Assembly (NCBI GenBank): GCA_937958785.1
Contig: CALGMY010000001.1
Span: forward strand, 1 to 16,907
Direction of reading: 5' to 3'
Source of the DNA: an uncultured Gammaproteobacteria bacterium
Lineage (GTDB): Bacteria > Pseudomonadota > Gammaproteobacteria > Steroidobacterales > GCA-2729495
DNA: 16,907 bases
A program made the translations under genes and the position numbers. This document shows, piece after piece, positions 7,309 through 16,369 of this stretch. Under the pieces are notes generated by a model that did no database searches, was not told where the DNA came from, and saw nothing but the letters and a program-made list of their open reading frames with translations. Every line of letters begins with the position of its first letter. Position 1 is the first letter of the stretch.

Positions 7309-9128
7309 AGCGTCGCGTCCACCTCGTCCTTCTGGATCTCGAACATCCGCGCGTACCAGCCGCCCTTGGCGAGCAGCTCCGCGTGGGTGCCGCGCTCGGC
7401 GATGCGGCCCTCGAGCATCACCAGGATCTCGTCGCTGTCCATGATGGTGGACAGGCGGTGGGCAATGGTGAGCGAGGTGCGGCCCTTCGCCAGGTGGCGG
7501 ATGGCACGCATCACGCCCTGCTCCGTCTCCACGTCGAGGCTCGAGGTGGCCTCGTCGAGCAGCACGATGGGCGCGTTCTTCAGGATGGCCCGGGCGATGG
7601 CCACGCGCTGGCGCTGGCCGCCGGAGAGCTTGCTGCCCCGCTCGCCGCAGGGCGAGTCGTAGCCCTGGGGCAGGCCCATGATCCAGTCGTGCAGTCCGGC
7701 GCCCCGGGCCGCCGCCTCGACGTCCGCCTGGGTGGCGTCATGGCGACCAATGAGGATGTTGTCCCGGATCGACTCGTTGAAGATGAAGCTGCGCTGGGAC
7801 ACCACGGCGAAGAAGGTCTGCAGGTCGGCGAGCGAGAAGTCCTTCAGCGCCCGGTTGCCGATGCGGATGTCGCCCTGCTGGGGGTCCCACTGGCGGAGCA
7901 GCAGGTTCACGACGGTCGACTTGCCCGTGCCGCTCGGCCCGACCAGCGCCACGTGGCGACCGGCAGGAACGTCGAGGGTGAAGCCGTCGAACACCTTCTT
8001 CTGGCGGCTCCAGTCCAGGTCGTCGGCGTCGTACTCGAAGTGCACGTTGCTGAAGTGGATAGAGGGCTCGACGCCGGCGGTGGCGACGCCCTGCTGGCGG
8101 TCCACCACGGCCGGCGGCTGGTCCATCATGCCGAAGAGCCGGCGGGCCGCGATGATCGAGACCCGGAAGTCCGTGTAGTTGTTGGCCATGCCGACGGACA
8201 CGTAGAAGCCCACCACGGACACCGCGATGACGGCCGGCAGGTCCACCAGCGTGGAAATCTGGCCCGCCAGGGCGAGTTCCACGCCCACCCAGGCCGAGGC
8301 CAGGATGCCCACGGTGATGAAGATCTCCGCGAGGGCCCGCTGGGTGGCGTCGGCGCCGTAGAGCTTCTCCTGGCCGGCCTGCATGGTGGCGCCCCGCTCC
8401 CACAGTTCCCGGGCCCGGCGCTTCTCGTAGCCGAAGGCGACCGTGTCGCGCACGCCCTGGATGCTGTCCGCCACGAAGGCGTTCACCTGGCCGAGCTGCT
8501 CCCGGTAGCGGATGCCGTCGCCGCCGAGCCGGGCCACCAGCCAGGGCAGCACGAAGGTGGTCGCGATGTAGAAGGGCGTGAGGGCGTAGACCAGCGTCGG
8601 GTGCACCGACCAGCACCAGGCCAGAAGGATGACCGGCACGGAGATGGCTGCCACGGCCGGCGCGATCGTGTGGGCGTAGAAGGGCTCCACCCGCTCGCAG
8701 TCGGTCATCACCCGGCTCACGGCGTCGCCGGACTGGAGCTTGGCGGTGCGGGCGGGTGCCAGCGGCAGCATGGCGTAGTAGAACCTGTCCCGGAAGGCCG
8801 CGAGGATGCGGAACGCCACGTAGTGGCCGGTGTAGTTCTCGATGTAGGACGCGATGCCCACGATCGTGCCCACCAGGGCGATCCAGCGCACCTGCTGCCA
8901 GATGACATCCCAGTTCACCTCGCCGGGGGTCGCCGACCCGATGTAGATGCCGACGCTCGCCGCCGCGATGCCGAGCACCGCCGCCTGGGCGACGATCTTC
9001 ACCACCCGCGCCGTCAGCGACGTGAACATGATCGCGTTGAACGGCGTCATGTAGGTGAGCAGGCGGCGGATGATCTGGCCGTTGGTGGCGCCGCCCGGCA
9101 GCTCGCCGGAGATTGCCTCGACACTCAT
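7299..9128 (-). CDS. ABC exporter half-transporter, CydC-like (permease plus ATPase)
   Basis: A 609-residue half-transporter: six predicted membrane helices in residues about 25-320, then an ATPase. Walker A is GPSGTGKST (about residue 396), the signature LSGGQRQR (about 499), Walker B IVLLDEATSSLD (about 522) and the switch His in IAHRLS (about 556). The membrane part (KLQSGDAVSRVMTDCERVEPFYAHTIAPAV) resembles CydC/type IV exporters. It lies 15 bases after the partner subunit, with AGGAG before the ATG, so the two very likely form a heterodimer. CydDC exports thiols or haem-related compounds for cytochrome bd assembly, but no cyd oxidase genes are nearby and the substrate here is unknown. 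The final codons overlap the direct repeat at 7269-7308. Confidence 0.9.
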   Translation of the reverse strand: MSVEAISGELPGGATNGQIIRRLLTYMTPFNAIMFTSLTARVVKIVAQAAVLGIAAASVGIYIGSATPGEVNWDVIWQQVRWIALVGTIVGIASYIENYTGHYVAFRILAAFRDRFYYAMLPLAPARTAKLQSGDAVSRVMTDCERVEPFYAHTIAPAVAAISVPVILLAWCWSVHPTLVYALTPFYIATTFVLPWLVARLGGDGIRYREQLGQVNAFVADSIQGVRDTVAFGYEKRRARELWERGATMQAGQEKLYGADATQRALAEIFITVGILASAWVGVELALAGQISTLVDLPAVIAVSVVGFYVSVGMANNYTDFRVSIIAARRLFGMMDQPPAVVDRQQGVATAGVEPSIHFSNVHFEYDADDLDWSRQKKVFDGFTLDVPAGRHVALVGPSGTGKSTVVNLLLRQWDPQQGDIRIGNRALKDFSLADLQTFFAVVSQRSFIFNESIRDNILIGRHDATQADVEAAARGAGLHDWIMGLPQGYDSPCGERGSKLSGGQRQRVAIARAILKNAPIVLLDEATSSLDVETEQGVMRAIRHLAKGRTSLTIAHRLSTIMDSDEILVMLEGRIAERGTHAELLAKGGWYARMFEIQKDEVDATLVR

Positions 9129-9143
9129 GTACCTGCTCCTGTC

Positions 9144-10904
9144 TCAGCCACCGGCCACTGCCGGCTGCAGTGACCGTGATTCGATGTCGCGCTTCGTCCG
9201 GATCATGCCGGCGTAGATGCCGCCCTGGGCCAGGAGTTGCTGGCGGGTGCCGCTCTCGGCCAGCCGGCCGCCCTCCAGGACGATGATCCGGTCGGCCTGC
9301 TCGATGGTGCTCAGCCGGTGGGCGATCAGCAGCACCGTCTTGCTGGCCGTGAGGCGGGCCAGCGCGCGGTTCAGCAGGGTCTCGGTCTCGACGTCGATCT
9401 GGGAGGTGGGCTCGTCGAGGACGACGATGGGCGCGTTCTTCAGGAAGGCGCGGGCGATCGCGAGGCGCTGGGCCTGGCCGCCGCTCAGCGCGAGGCCCTG
9501 GTCGCCCACCTTGGTGTCGAAGCCGTCCGGATTCGAGCGGATGAAGTCGTAGAGCTCCGCCGCCCGGGTGGCCTCGATGAGCTCCGCCTCGGTGGCGTCG
9601 GCCTTCGCCACCCGCAGGTTGTCGGCGATGGTCCCGTAGAAGAGGAAGGGGTCCTGGGGCACCAGGGCGATCTGCTCGCGGATCCAGTCCAGGGACAGCT
9701 CCTTCTCGGGGATGCCGTCGAAGAGGATCTCGCCGGACTGGGGCTCCAGGGTCCGGAGCAGCAGGTTCGTGACCGTCGTCTTGCCGGAGCCGCTGCGGCC
9801 GATCAGGGCCACGGTCTCGTTGGGCTCCAGCGTCATGCTGAGGTCCTCGAGGGCCGGCCGGTCGGCGCCCGGGTAGGTGAAGGTCACGTTGCGGAACTCG
9901 ATGCGCACGGCCCGGCCCGGGACCGAGCCCGGGTGGCGCCCCTCGCCCTCGCTCACCGGCGGCTTCTCGTCCAGGAACTCGATCACCTTGGCCGCGACCT
10001 CCCGGCCGAGCGCGCCGGCGAAGAAGAACTCGCCGATCAGCAGGAGGGTGCGGCTGAACTCCAGGCTGAGCAGCACGACGGCCACCACCTCGCCCGGGGT
10101 CATGAACCCGCCGGACCACCGGTACAGGGCGACGCCCATGGCGACGGCGGTGGAGAACAGCGCGAAGCCGAGCTCCAGGAACACGAACTGGGACTGGGCG
10201 ACCAGCAGGAGGCGCATGGTGAGCTTGCGCTGGGTCTCGTTCCCCTCCTCCATCTGCCGGCCGCGGCGGTCGCCCTCGTTGAACATCTTGAGGGTGCTCA
10301 TGCCCTGGATGGAGTCCAGGTACTGGGAGCTGTTGCGGTTCTTGACCTCCTCGTTCTGCTTGCTGATGCGGCGGAAGCCCCGGGCCGAGGAACCGACGAA
10401 GAGCGGCGTCAGCGGCACCCCGGCCAGCATCCACAGGCCGACGACCCAGTCGATGGCGAAGATCGCCGTGCAGAGGAAGACGGGGATCGCGATCGCCACC
10501 CAGATCTGCACGAAGTAGACGCTGAAGTAGTAGTCCAGGTACTCGACGCCCTCGGTGGCAGTGTTGGCGATCTCGCCCGTGCGGCGCTTGCCGAGGATGC
10601 CGGGGCCGAGCTTCACCACCTGCCGGTAGATCTGGTCGCGGACGTTCAGCTTGGCCTCGCTCGAGGCGCGGAACTGGCCGGTGCGGAACAGCCAGGCGAG
10701 GCCCGCCTTCAGCAGCACGAGGAACGTGAGCACGAAGAGCCAGTCCCGCACCTGGTTGGTGCCCGCGAGGGCGGCGTCGACGGTGAGCCCCAGGACGTAG
10801 TAGAGGACGATGGTGGTGGGGATGGTGGCGAGCCCGGCGATGAGGCCCACCTTGACCCACTTGAGGGTGGCCGGGGTCACCAGCCTGTCATCGACGCCCA
10901 GCAT
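9144..10904 (-). CDS. ABC exporter half-transporter, CydD-like (permease plus ATPase)
   Basis: A 586-residue half-transporter with helices in residues about 15-300 and an ATPase with Walker A GRSGSGKTT (about 368), signature LSGGQAQR (about 472), Walker B IVVLDEPTSQID (about 490) and IAHRLS (about 524). The LSGGQAQR form and the stretch GEIANTATEGVEYLDYYFSV resemble CydD. Both subunits keep the catalytic Glu after Walker B, so both ATP sites may work. GGAG lies six bases before the ATG. The gene follows czcA by 59 bases, but a MerR-type promoter in that gap suggests it is a separate, inducible two-gene operon. Alternative: a generic multidrug or metal-conjugate exporter. Confidence 0.9.
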   Translation of the reverse strand: MLGVDDRLVTPATLKWVKVGLIAGLATIPTTIVLYYVLGLTVDAALAGTNQVRDWLFVLTFLVLLKAGLAWLFRTGQFRASSEAKLNVRDQIYRQVVKLGPGILGKRRTGEIANTATEGVEYLDYYFSVYFVQIWVAIAIPVFLCTAIFAIDWVVGLWMLAGVPLTPLFVGSSARGFRRISKQNEEVKNRNSSQYLDSIQGMSTLKMFNEGDRRGRQMEEGNETQRKLTMRLLLVAQSQFVFLELGFALFSTAVAMGVALYRWSGGFMTPGEVVAVVLLSLEFSRTLLLIGEFFFAGALGREVAAKVIEFLDEKPPVSEGEGRHPGSVPGRAVRIEFRNVTFTYPGADRPALEDLSMTLEPNETVALIGRSGSGKTTVTNLLLRTLEPQSGEILFDGIPEKELSLDWIREQIALVPQDPFLFYGTIADNLRVAKADATEAELIEATRAAELYDFIRSNPDGFDTKVGDQGLALSGGQAQRLAIARAFLKNAPIVVLDEPTSQIDVETETLLNRALARLTASKTVLLIAHRLSTIEQADRIIVLEGGRLAESGTRQQLLAQGGIYAGMIRTKRDIESRSLQPAVAGG

Positions 10905-10935
10905 GGGGTGCTCCGTCCGCAGTTGCGAGCTGGCA

Positions 10936-10967
10936 AGGGTAGACCTTCAACCGTGGTTCAAGGTCAA
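10936..10967 (-). promoter_or_regulatory. MerR-family-type promoter and operator for the ABC exporter pair
   Basis: On the minus strand TTGACC (10967-10962, -35) and TACCCT (10941-10936, -10) are 20 bases apart (19 if the -10 is read one base earlier). That over-long spacing is the hallmark of MerR-activated promoters. A dyad at 10964-10943 fills the spacer: ACCTT and AAGGT arms with inner AACC and GGTT, 9 of 11 base pairs matching. The predicted transcript start, near 10929, gives a leader of about 25 bases before the ATG at 10904. The -35 box overlaps the czcA stop codon. The likely regulator class is the CueR/ZntR/CadR/PbrR group; no such gene is in the window. Confidence 0.72.
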
Positions 10968-13900
10968 GCCGGACGATCCCGCCAGGCCAGCCGGTACAGG
11001 CCGGGCAGCACCAGGAGCGTCAGGATGGTGGAGGAGACGATGCCGCCGATCACCACCGTGGCCAGCGGCCGCTGCACCTCCGCGCCCGTGCTGGTATTGA
11101 GGGCCATGGGCAGGAAGCCGAGGGCCGCCACGAGCGCCACCATCAGGATTGGCCGCAGGCGCAGCATGGCCCCGTCCCGGATCGCGGCCTCGATGGCGGC
11201 GCCCGCCGCCAGCCGGTCCCGGAACGCCGAGACCATCACGACCCCCGTGAGCACGGCAACACCACACAGGGTGATGAAGCCGACGCCGGCTGTGATGGAC
11301 AACGGGATGTCCCGCAGCCACAGGGCGATGACGCCCCCCGTGAGGGCGAGGGGCACGCCGCTGAACACCAGGGCCGCGTCCCGGGCGGAGCCGAAGGTCA
11401 GCATCAGCAACGCGAAGATCATCACCAGCGTGACGGGCACGAGCAGCGTCAGGCGCTCCGTCGCGGACTCGAGTTGCTCGAAGGTGCCACCCCAGGCCAG
11501 CCAGTAGCCGGTGGGCAGCCGGACTTCCGCGGCGATGCGCGCGCGGGCCTCCGCGACGAAGCCGCCGAGGTCCCGCCCCCGGGCATTGGCCGACACCACG
11601 ATCCGGCGCTTGCCGTTCTCCCGGCTGACCTGGTTCGGCCCTGGCGCGAGGTCGAGGCGGGCGACCTCCGCCAGGGGTACGTAGCCGCCGTCGGGCAACG
11701 GGATCGCCAGCCGGCCGAGGGCGGCGAGGTCGCCGCGGACTGCTTCCGGCAACCGGACGACGATGGGGGACCGCTGGTCTCCCGCGAACACCTGCCCCGC
11801 CTCCTCGCCGCCGGTCGCGGCGGCGAGCACGTCCTGGATTGCCGCCACGTCGAGTCCGTAGCGGTACAGGGCGCCCCGGTCGGGCACCACCGAGAGCACG
11901 GGAAGCCCCGCCACCTGCTCCACCTTGACGCCCTGGGCGCCGGGCACCGTGGCGAGCACGGCGGCGACCTCCTCGCCCGCCTCGAGCAGCCGGTCCAGGT
12001 CGTCGCCGTAGATCTTCACCCCGAGATCCGAGCGCACCCCGGAGATGAGCTCGTTGAAGCGCAGCTCGATGGGCTGGCTGATCTCGAAGGCGTTGCCCGG
12101 CAGGTCCGCGAGGCGCGCCTCCACCTCCGCCGCGAGCTGGGTCCTGCTCTTGCCGGGATCGGGCCAGTCGGCCCGGTCCTTCAGCATCACGTAGCCGTCG
12201 GCGATGTTCGGCGGCATGGGGTCCGTCGCCACCTCGGCGGTGCCGACGCGGGCGAAGGTCGTCTTCACCTCCGGCAGTTCCGCCAGGGCCCTTTCCACCT
12301 GGAACTGCATGGCGAGGGACTGGGTGAGGCTGGTCCCGGGGATCCGGAGGGCCTGCACGGCCAGGTCGCCCTCGTCCAGGTTCGGGATGAACTCGGAGCC
12401 GAGCCGGGTGCCGAGCAGGCCGCAGGCCACAACGAACGCGACCGCGCCGGCCAGCACCGGCAGCCGGAACCGCAGGGCCGCATCCAGCACGGGCGCATAG
12501 GCGCGCCGGGCGAGGCCGACCAGCCGGTTCTCCCGCTCGGCGATGCTGCCCGTCATGAAGACGGCGACGGCCGCCGGCACGAAGGTGAGCGAGAGCACCA
12601 GCGCGCCGAGCAGGGCGAGGATCACCGCCCAGGCCATCGGGTGGAACATCTTCCCCTCCACCCCCGTGAGGGCAAGGATGGGGATGTTGACGAGGACCAC
12701 GACGAGCACGCTCACCAGGCTCGGCGTAAACACCTCGCGGGTGGCGGTGTACACCGTGTCCAGCCGCTCATCGAGGGCCAGCAGCCGCCCGACGCGGTGC
12801 TGGCGCTCGCCGAGGCGCAGGACGCAGTTCTCGACGATGATGAGCGCGCCGTCGACGATGAGGCCGAAGTCCAGCGCCCCGAGGCTCATGAGGTTGGCCG
12901 AGATCCGGCTGGTCACCATGCCGGTCATCAGCATGAGCATGGACAGGGGAATCACCAGCGCGGTCAGGATCGCGGCCCGCACGTTGCCCAGCATGAGCAG
13001 CAGCACGGCGACGACCAGCAGCGCACCCTCCACCAGGTTGTTGCGCACGGTGGCGATCGTGCGGTCGACCAGCACGGTGCGGTCGTAGACCGTGCGCGCC
13101 TCGACGCCTTCGGGCAGCGACGCTGCCACCTCGGCCAGCCGGGCCGCGACGGCCGCCGACACGGTGCGGCTGTTCTCGCCCACCAGCATCACGGCCGTGC
13201 CGAGCACGGTCTCGCGACCGTCGTGGGTGGCGGCGCCGGTGCGCAGCTCGCGGCCGAGGCCGACGTCGGCCACGTCGCCGATGGTCACGGGGACGCCGTC
13301 GCGGCGCGCGACGACGACCTGGCTGATGTCCGCCGCACCGGACAACTGGCCCGGCGACCGGATGAGGTACTGCTCGCCATTGCGCTCGATGTAGCCGGCG
13401 CCGACGTTCGCGTTGTTGCGGCCGAGCGCCTCGACGAGGTCGTGCAGGCTGATGCCGAAGGCCAGCAGGCGGGCGGGATCCGGCGTCACGTGGAACTGGC
13501 GCTCGTAGCCACCGATGGAGTTGACCTCGGTGACGCCCGGCACCTGCAGCAGCTGGGGACGGATGACCCGGTCCTGCAGGGTGCGCAGCGCGATGGCGTC
13601 CCAGGGCTGGCCATCGGCCTGGCGCGCCCCGGGCTCCGCGTCCACCGTGTACATGAAGATCTCGCCGAGGCCCGTGGCGACCGGCCCCATCTCGGGCTCG
13701 AGCCCCTCCGGCATCGCGCCCCGGGCCTGCTGGAGGCGCTCGCTGATGAGATTGCGGGCAAAGTAGATGTCGGTCCCGTCCCGGAACACCACGGTGACCT
13801 GGGACAGCCCGTAACGGGACAGGGAGCGCGTGTACTCGACCGCCGGCAGGCCGGCGAGCGCCGTCTCGACCGGCCAGGTGATCCGCTGCTCCACCTCGAG

Positions 13901-14074
13901 CGGGGAGTAGCCGGGAGCCGCCGTGTTGATCTGCACCTGCACGTTGGTGATGTCCGGCACCGCGTCGATGGGCAGCCGCTGGTAGTTCCAGGCGCCGGCC
14001 GCCGCCACGAGCAGCACGAGGAAGAGGACCACCCAGCGGCGGGTGATGGCGAAGCGGAGGAGCGCGTCGATCAT
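10964..14074 (-). CDS. czcA: CzcA-type heavy-metal RND efflux pump
   Basis: A 1036-residue inner-membrane RND pump, full length for the HME family. It drives metal cations out through the outer membrane using the proton gradient. The N-terminus (RWVVLFLVLLVAAAGAWNYQ, then LPIDAVPDITNVQVQI) and TM4 motif DFGLIVDGALIIVEN (about residues 401-415) match the DFGX3DGAX3VEN signature of divalent-cation (Co/Zn/Cd) pumps. FNELISGVRSDLGVKIYGDD agrees with CzcA and differs from the methionine-rich Cu/Ag site of CusA. It starts 12 bases after the czcB stop with a weak GGGA site. The gene is intact. The exact metal (Zn, Cd, Co or Ni) is inference from the motif; Cu/Ag is unlikely. Confidence 0.94.
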   Translation of the reverse strand: MIDALLRFAITRRWVVLFLVLLVAAAGAWNYQRLPIDAVPDITNVQVQINTAAPGYSPLEVEQRITWPVETALAGLPAVEYTRSLSRYGLSQVTVVFRDGTDIYFARNLISERLQQARGAMPEGLEPEMGPVATGLGEIFMYTVDAEPGARQADGQPWDAIALRTLQDRVIRPQLLQVPGVTEVNSIGGYERQFHVTPDPARLLAFGISLHDLVEALGRNNANVGAGYIERNGEQYLIRSPGQLSGAADISQVVVARRDGVPVTIGDVADVGLGRELRTGAATHDGRETVLGTAVMLVGENSRTVSAAVAARLAEVAASLPEGVEARTVYDRTVLVDRTIATVRNNLVEGALLVVAVLLLMLGNVRAAILTALVIPLSMLMLMTGMVTSRISANLMSLGALDFGLIVDGALIIVENCVLRLGERQHRVGRLLALDERLDTVYTATREVFTPSLVSVLVVVLVNIPILALTGVEGKMFHPMAWAVILALLGALVLSLTFVPAAVAVFMTGSIAERENRLVGLARRAYAPVLDAALRFRLPVLAGAVAFVVACGLLGTRLGSEFIPNLDEGDLAVQALRIPGTSLTQSLAMQFQVERALAELPEVKTTFARVGTAEVATDPMPPNIADGYVMLKDRADWPDPGKSRTQLAAEVEARLADLPGNAFEISQPIELRFNELISGVRSDLGVKIYGDDLDRLLEAGEEVAAVLATVPGAQGVKVEQVAGLPVLSVVPDRGALYRYGLDVAAIQDVLAAATGGEEAGQVFAGDQRSPIVVRLPEAVRGDLAALGRLAIPLPDGGYVPLAEVARLDLAPGPNQVSRENGKRRIVVSANARGRDLGGFVAEARARIAAEVRLPTGYWLAWGGTFEQLESATERLTLLVPVTLVMIFALLMLTFGSARDAALVFSGVPLALTGGVIALWLRDIPLSITAGVGFITLCGVAVLTGVVMVSAFRDRLAAGAAIEAAIRDGAMLRLRPILMVALVAALGFLPMALNTSTGAEVQRPLATVVIGGIVSSTILTLLVLPGLYRLAWRDRPA

Positions 14075-14086
14075 TGGCCCGGTCCC

Positions 14087-15076
14087 TCAGTGCTCGTGGG
14101 TGGCTTCGCCCTTGCCGAGCTCGGCCTTGAGGATGAAGCTGCCGTCCGCGACATAGCGGCTGCCCGGGGCGAGGCCGGCAAGGATCTCGGTCTGCCCGTC
14201 GTCCTGGCGGCCCGTCCGGACCGTCGCCGGGGTGAAACCCTCCTGCCCGGCCACGAATACCGCCGGCTGGCCGTCGAGCGTCTGCAGGGCCTCGTTGCGC
14301 ACCGCGACCGGCACGTCCGCGTCGCCGAGGAGCACCTCCACCGTCACGTGCCGGCCGGGGACCCACCCGCCCGACCGGTTGTCGAGCAGCACCCGGGCGG
14401 TGAGCGTCTGGCTCGCGGCACTGCCGACGGGCGCCACCCAGGCGACCTCGCCCTCGCCCACGGGTCCCGGGCCGGTGGCCCGCACCCGCACCTGCTGGCC
14501 GGCGCGCACCCGGGCGCTGTCCCGGGGAAACAGGGCGACCTCCACCCAGACGGTGGCGAGGTCCGCCACCGTGAACAGAACCCGGCCCCCGGTCTGCTCG
14601 CCGGGATTGGCGTCCCGCGCCGTGACGACACCGGCAATGGGCGCCGTCACGGCGTAGGTCTGCAGGCTCTCGTTGCTCTCCACGGTGGCAAGGGTTTCGC
14701 CTTCGCGGACGCGGTCACCGGGCCGGCGCGCGACACTGCGGAGCACGCCATCGAAGCGTGCCGTAACGTCCCTTACCCGCTCGGCATTCGGCACGATCAC
14801 GCCGGGCAGTGGCAGCTGCTCACGAAGGGTGGCGGGGCCGGCGGTCTCGACCCGGATGCCCGCCGCCTCGATCTGGCTCGCCGTCAGCCGGACCGTGCCG
14901 TCTGCAGGCTCGTCGTGATCGTGCTCGTCGTGCTCCTCATGCTCCTCGTGCTCCTCGTGCTCCTCGTGCTCCTCGTGCGTATCGGCCGGGTCCGCGGGTC
15001 CGCCGCAGCCCGCGGCGACGGCCAGCAGCGCAGTGGCCAACAGGAGCCGCCAGTTGGCGGGGTGGCGTGTGTTCAT
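14087..15076 (-). CDS. czcB: CzcB-type periplasmic adaptor lipoprotein with His-rich N-terminus
   Basis: A 329-residue membrane-fusion protein that joins the RND pump to the outer-membrane factor. The signal is lipoprotein-like: LLLATALLAVAAGC, with Cys at residue 24. Residues 34-56 are a run of HEE repeats ending HDEHDHDE, a probable metal-binding arm. Then come the barrel-sandwich and lipoyl parts (GVLRSVARRPGDRVREGETL, VTAPIAGVVTARDANPGE) and the beta-barrel (VWVEVALFPRD). It ends GKGEATHEH, with two more His. GGAGG lies four bases before the ATG, which overlaps the czcC stop as ATGA. Family membership is firm; metal capture by the His tract is inference. Confidence 0.93.
   Translation of the reverse strand: MNTRHPANWRLLLATALLAVAAGCGGPADPADTHEEHEEHEEHEEHEEHDEHDHDEPADGTVRLTASQIEAAGIRVETAGPATLREQLPLPGVIVPNAERVRDVTARFDGVLRSVARRPGDRVREGETLATVESNESLQTYAVTAPIAGVVTARDANPGEQTGGRVLFTVADLATVWVEVALFPRDSARVRAGQQVRVRATGPGPVGEGEVAWVAPVGSAASQTLTARVLLDNRSGGWVPGRHVTVEVLLGDADVPVAVRNEALQTLDGQPAVFVAGQEGFTPATVRTGRQDDGQTEILAGLAPGSRYVADGSFILKAELGKGEATHEH
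14909..14977 (-). repeat. 9-bp tandem repeat encoding the His-Glu-Glu tract of CzcB
   Basis: On the coding strand CACGAGGAG is repeated four times without change (14977-14942), with a fifth copy carrying CAT for CAC (14941-14933). A degenerate His/Asp/Glu tail follows to 14909. The near-identical codons indicate recent slippage expansion, so copy number is likely to vary between strains. Confidence 0.9.
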
Positions 15077-16365
15077 GGTTCCTCCGGCAGGGTGGCAGGG
15101 GTCGTCAGGGGTTCGCCCGTCAGCCGCTCGATCTCGACCAGCAGCTCCCGGGCGAGGGCCGCGGCAGCGATGCGGTCGCGGCGCCCGGCCAGGAATTCGC
15201 GCTGGGCCTCCAGCAGCTCCGCATAGCCGTAGCGCCCGCGCTCGTAGGCGTAGCGGGTGGACCCGAGGGCAGCCTCGAGCCGGGGGAGGATGTCCTCCGC
15301 CAGCACCGCCGACTCCCGGCGGGCCTGCTCCAGCTGCTGGTACCAGGCCCGCAGTTGCGTCCGGGTCGCCAGCCGCGCCGCCTCCCGGTCCGCATCGATG
15401 CGGGCCCGGGCGGCCTCGGCTTCCGCCACCGCGGGCGCGGCGCTGCGCCCCGCGAACAGCGGCACCGCCACGCCGAACACCAGCGCCTGGTCGCCGGACT
15501 CCTCGAAGCGGCGCACGCCGCCGGACAACTCGAGCTCGCCGCGGCGCCGGGCGCGGGCCACCCGCAACTCCGCGTCCCGCAGTCGCGCCTCGGTGGTGAA
15601 GCGCAGGAAATCCGGGTTGGCCTCGAGACGGGTGGCGAGGGCCTCGAAGCCGAGGAGATCTGGCTGGCGGTAGAGGTCGGCGGCGACGCCCTCGAAGTCG
15701 GCACGGGTCGCGCCCCAGGTGGCGGCCAGCGCATCCCGGGCCGCGGCGTGCTCACCGATGGCTCGCTCCTCATCGAGACCGGCCCGGCCCAGGGCCGCCT
15801 CCGCCCGCTTCAGCTCCCCCTCGGGGGAACGCGCGGCCCGCACCCGGCGCTCCACGTCCGCCACCGTCTCGCGGGCGAGCCCGACGGCCTCGCCGGCCAG
15901 CTGCACCTGCTCGGCGGCGACGGCCACCGCGAGGAAGCGGCGGGACACCTCGGCGACCACGTCCAGCTGGGCGGCGGCCTGCTCGATGGCGACCACCTCC
16001 CGCGCCGACCGGGCCGCCGCGGTCCGCAGTGCCCGCTGGTCACCGAGCTCGATGACCTGGGACAGGGCGAGCGTGATCTCCGCGGCGTCCAGGCCGCCAA
16101 AGTCCCCGGAGCCCAGGGCGTTCTCGACCTCGAGCGAGAGCCCGGGCGCGGCCCACTGCCCCGCCCCCGCGATGCGCGCCTCCTCGGCGCGTAGCGCGTA
16201 GGCGAAGCCGGCAAGCGCCGGGTTGGCCGCGAGGGCCCGGTCGATGGCCTCGCCCAGCGTGAGCGGCGTGGCGACGGCGGGCACGGCGACCGCGAGCCCG
16301 GCGGCGAGCGCGGCTCCGGCCAGGGACAGGCGCGCACCGCGGGTGCGCGCGCAGGGCAAGGACAT
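15073..16365 (-). CDS. czcC: CzcC-type TolC-family outer-membrane efflux protein
   Basis: A 430-residue outer-membrane factor that forms the exit duct of the tripartite pump. It has a signal peptide ending PAVA, then TLGEAIDRALAANPALAG, the usual start of the first TolC repeat, long Ala/Glu/Arg-rich coiled helices, and a second repeat starting near LATRLEANPDFLRF. RYAYERGRYGYAELLEAQREFL is the family C-terminal helix motif. There is no lipobox Cys, so it is probably not lipidated. GGGAGA sits five bases before the ATG and can be masked by a hairpin in the leader. The gene's stop overlaps czcB (ATGA). Confidence 0.92.
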   Translation of the reverse strand: MSLPCARTRGARLSLAGAALAAGLAVAVPAVATPLTLGEAIDRALAANPALAGFAYALRAEEARIAGAGQWAAPGLSLEVENALGSGDFGGLDAAEITLALSQVIELGDQRALRTAAARSAREVVAIEQAAAQLDVVAEVSRRFLAVAVAAEQVQLAGEAVGLARETVADVERRVRAARSPEGELKRAEAALGRAGLDEERAIGEHAAARDALAATWGATRADFEGVAADLYRQPDLLGFEALATRLEANPDFLRFTTEARLRDAELRVARARRRGELELSGGVRRFEESGDQALVFGVAVPLFAGRSAAPAVAEAEAARARIDADREAARLATRTQLRAWYQQLEQARRESAVLAEDILPRLEAALGSTRYAYERGRYGYAELLEAQREFLAGRRDRIAAAALARELLVEIERLTGEPLTTPATLPEEP

Positions 16366-16369
16366 GGTG

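Noticed and set aside
7095..9173. A 692-codon plus-strand open frame
   Set aside because: It starts inside vapC in another frame and then runs antisense to the ABC gene; composition is typical of reverse reading of GC-rich genes.
7738..10860. A 1040-codon minus-strand open frame across both ABC genes
   Set aside because: It is an out-of-frame shadow of two clear ABC half-transporters; its translation is Arg/Pro/Gly-rich with no motif.
9237..11507. A 756-codon plus-strand open frame
   Set aside because: It is antisense to the CydD-like gene and the end of czcA, with no domain and no ribosome binding site.
10964..14074. Cu/Ag pump (CusA) assignment
   Set aside because: The TM4 motif DFGLIVDGALIIVEN and the PIELRFNELISGVRSD region follow the CzcA divalent-cation pattern, not the methionine-relay pattern of CusA.
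14909..14977. CRISPR array or regulatory direct repeat
   Set aside because: The 9-bp units have no spacers and stay in the czcB reading frame, so this is a coding microsatellite.
11474..15226. A 1250-codon plus-strand open frame opposite the efflux genes
   Set aside because: It is antisense to czcA, czcB and czcC, is rich in His, Arg, Gly and Asp from reading GC-biased codons backwards, and has no recognisable domain. The minus-strand products match known families over full length.
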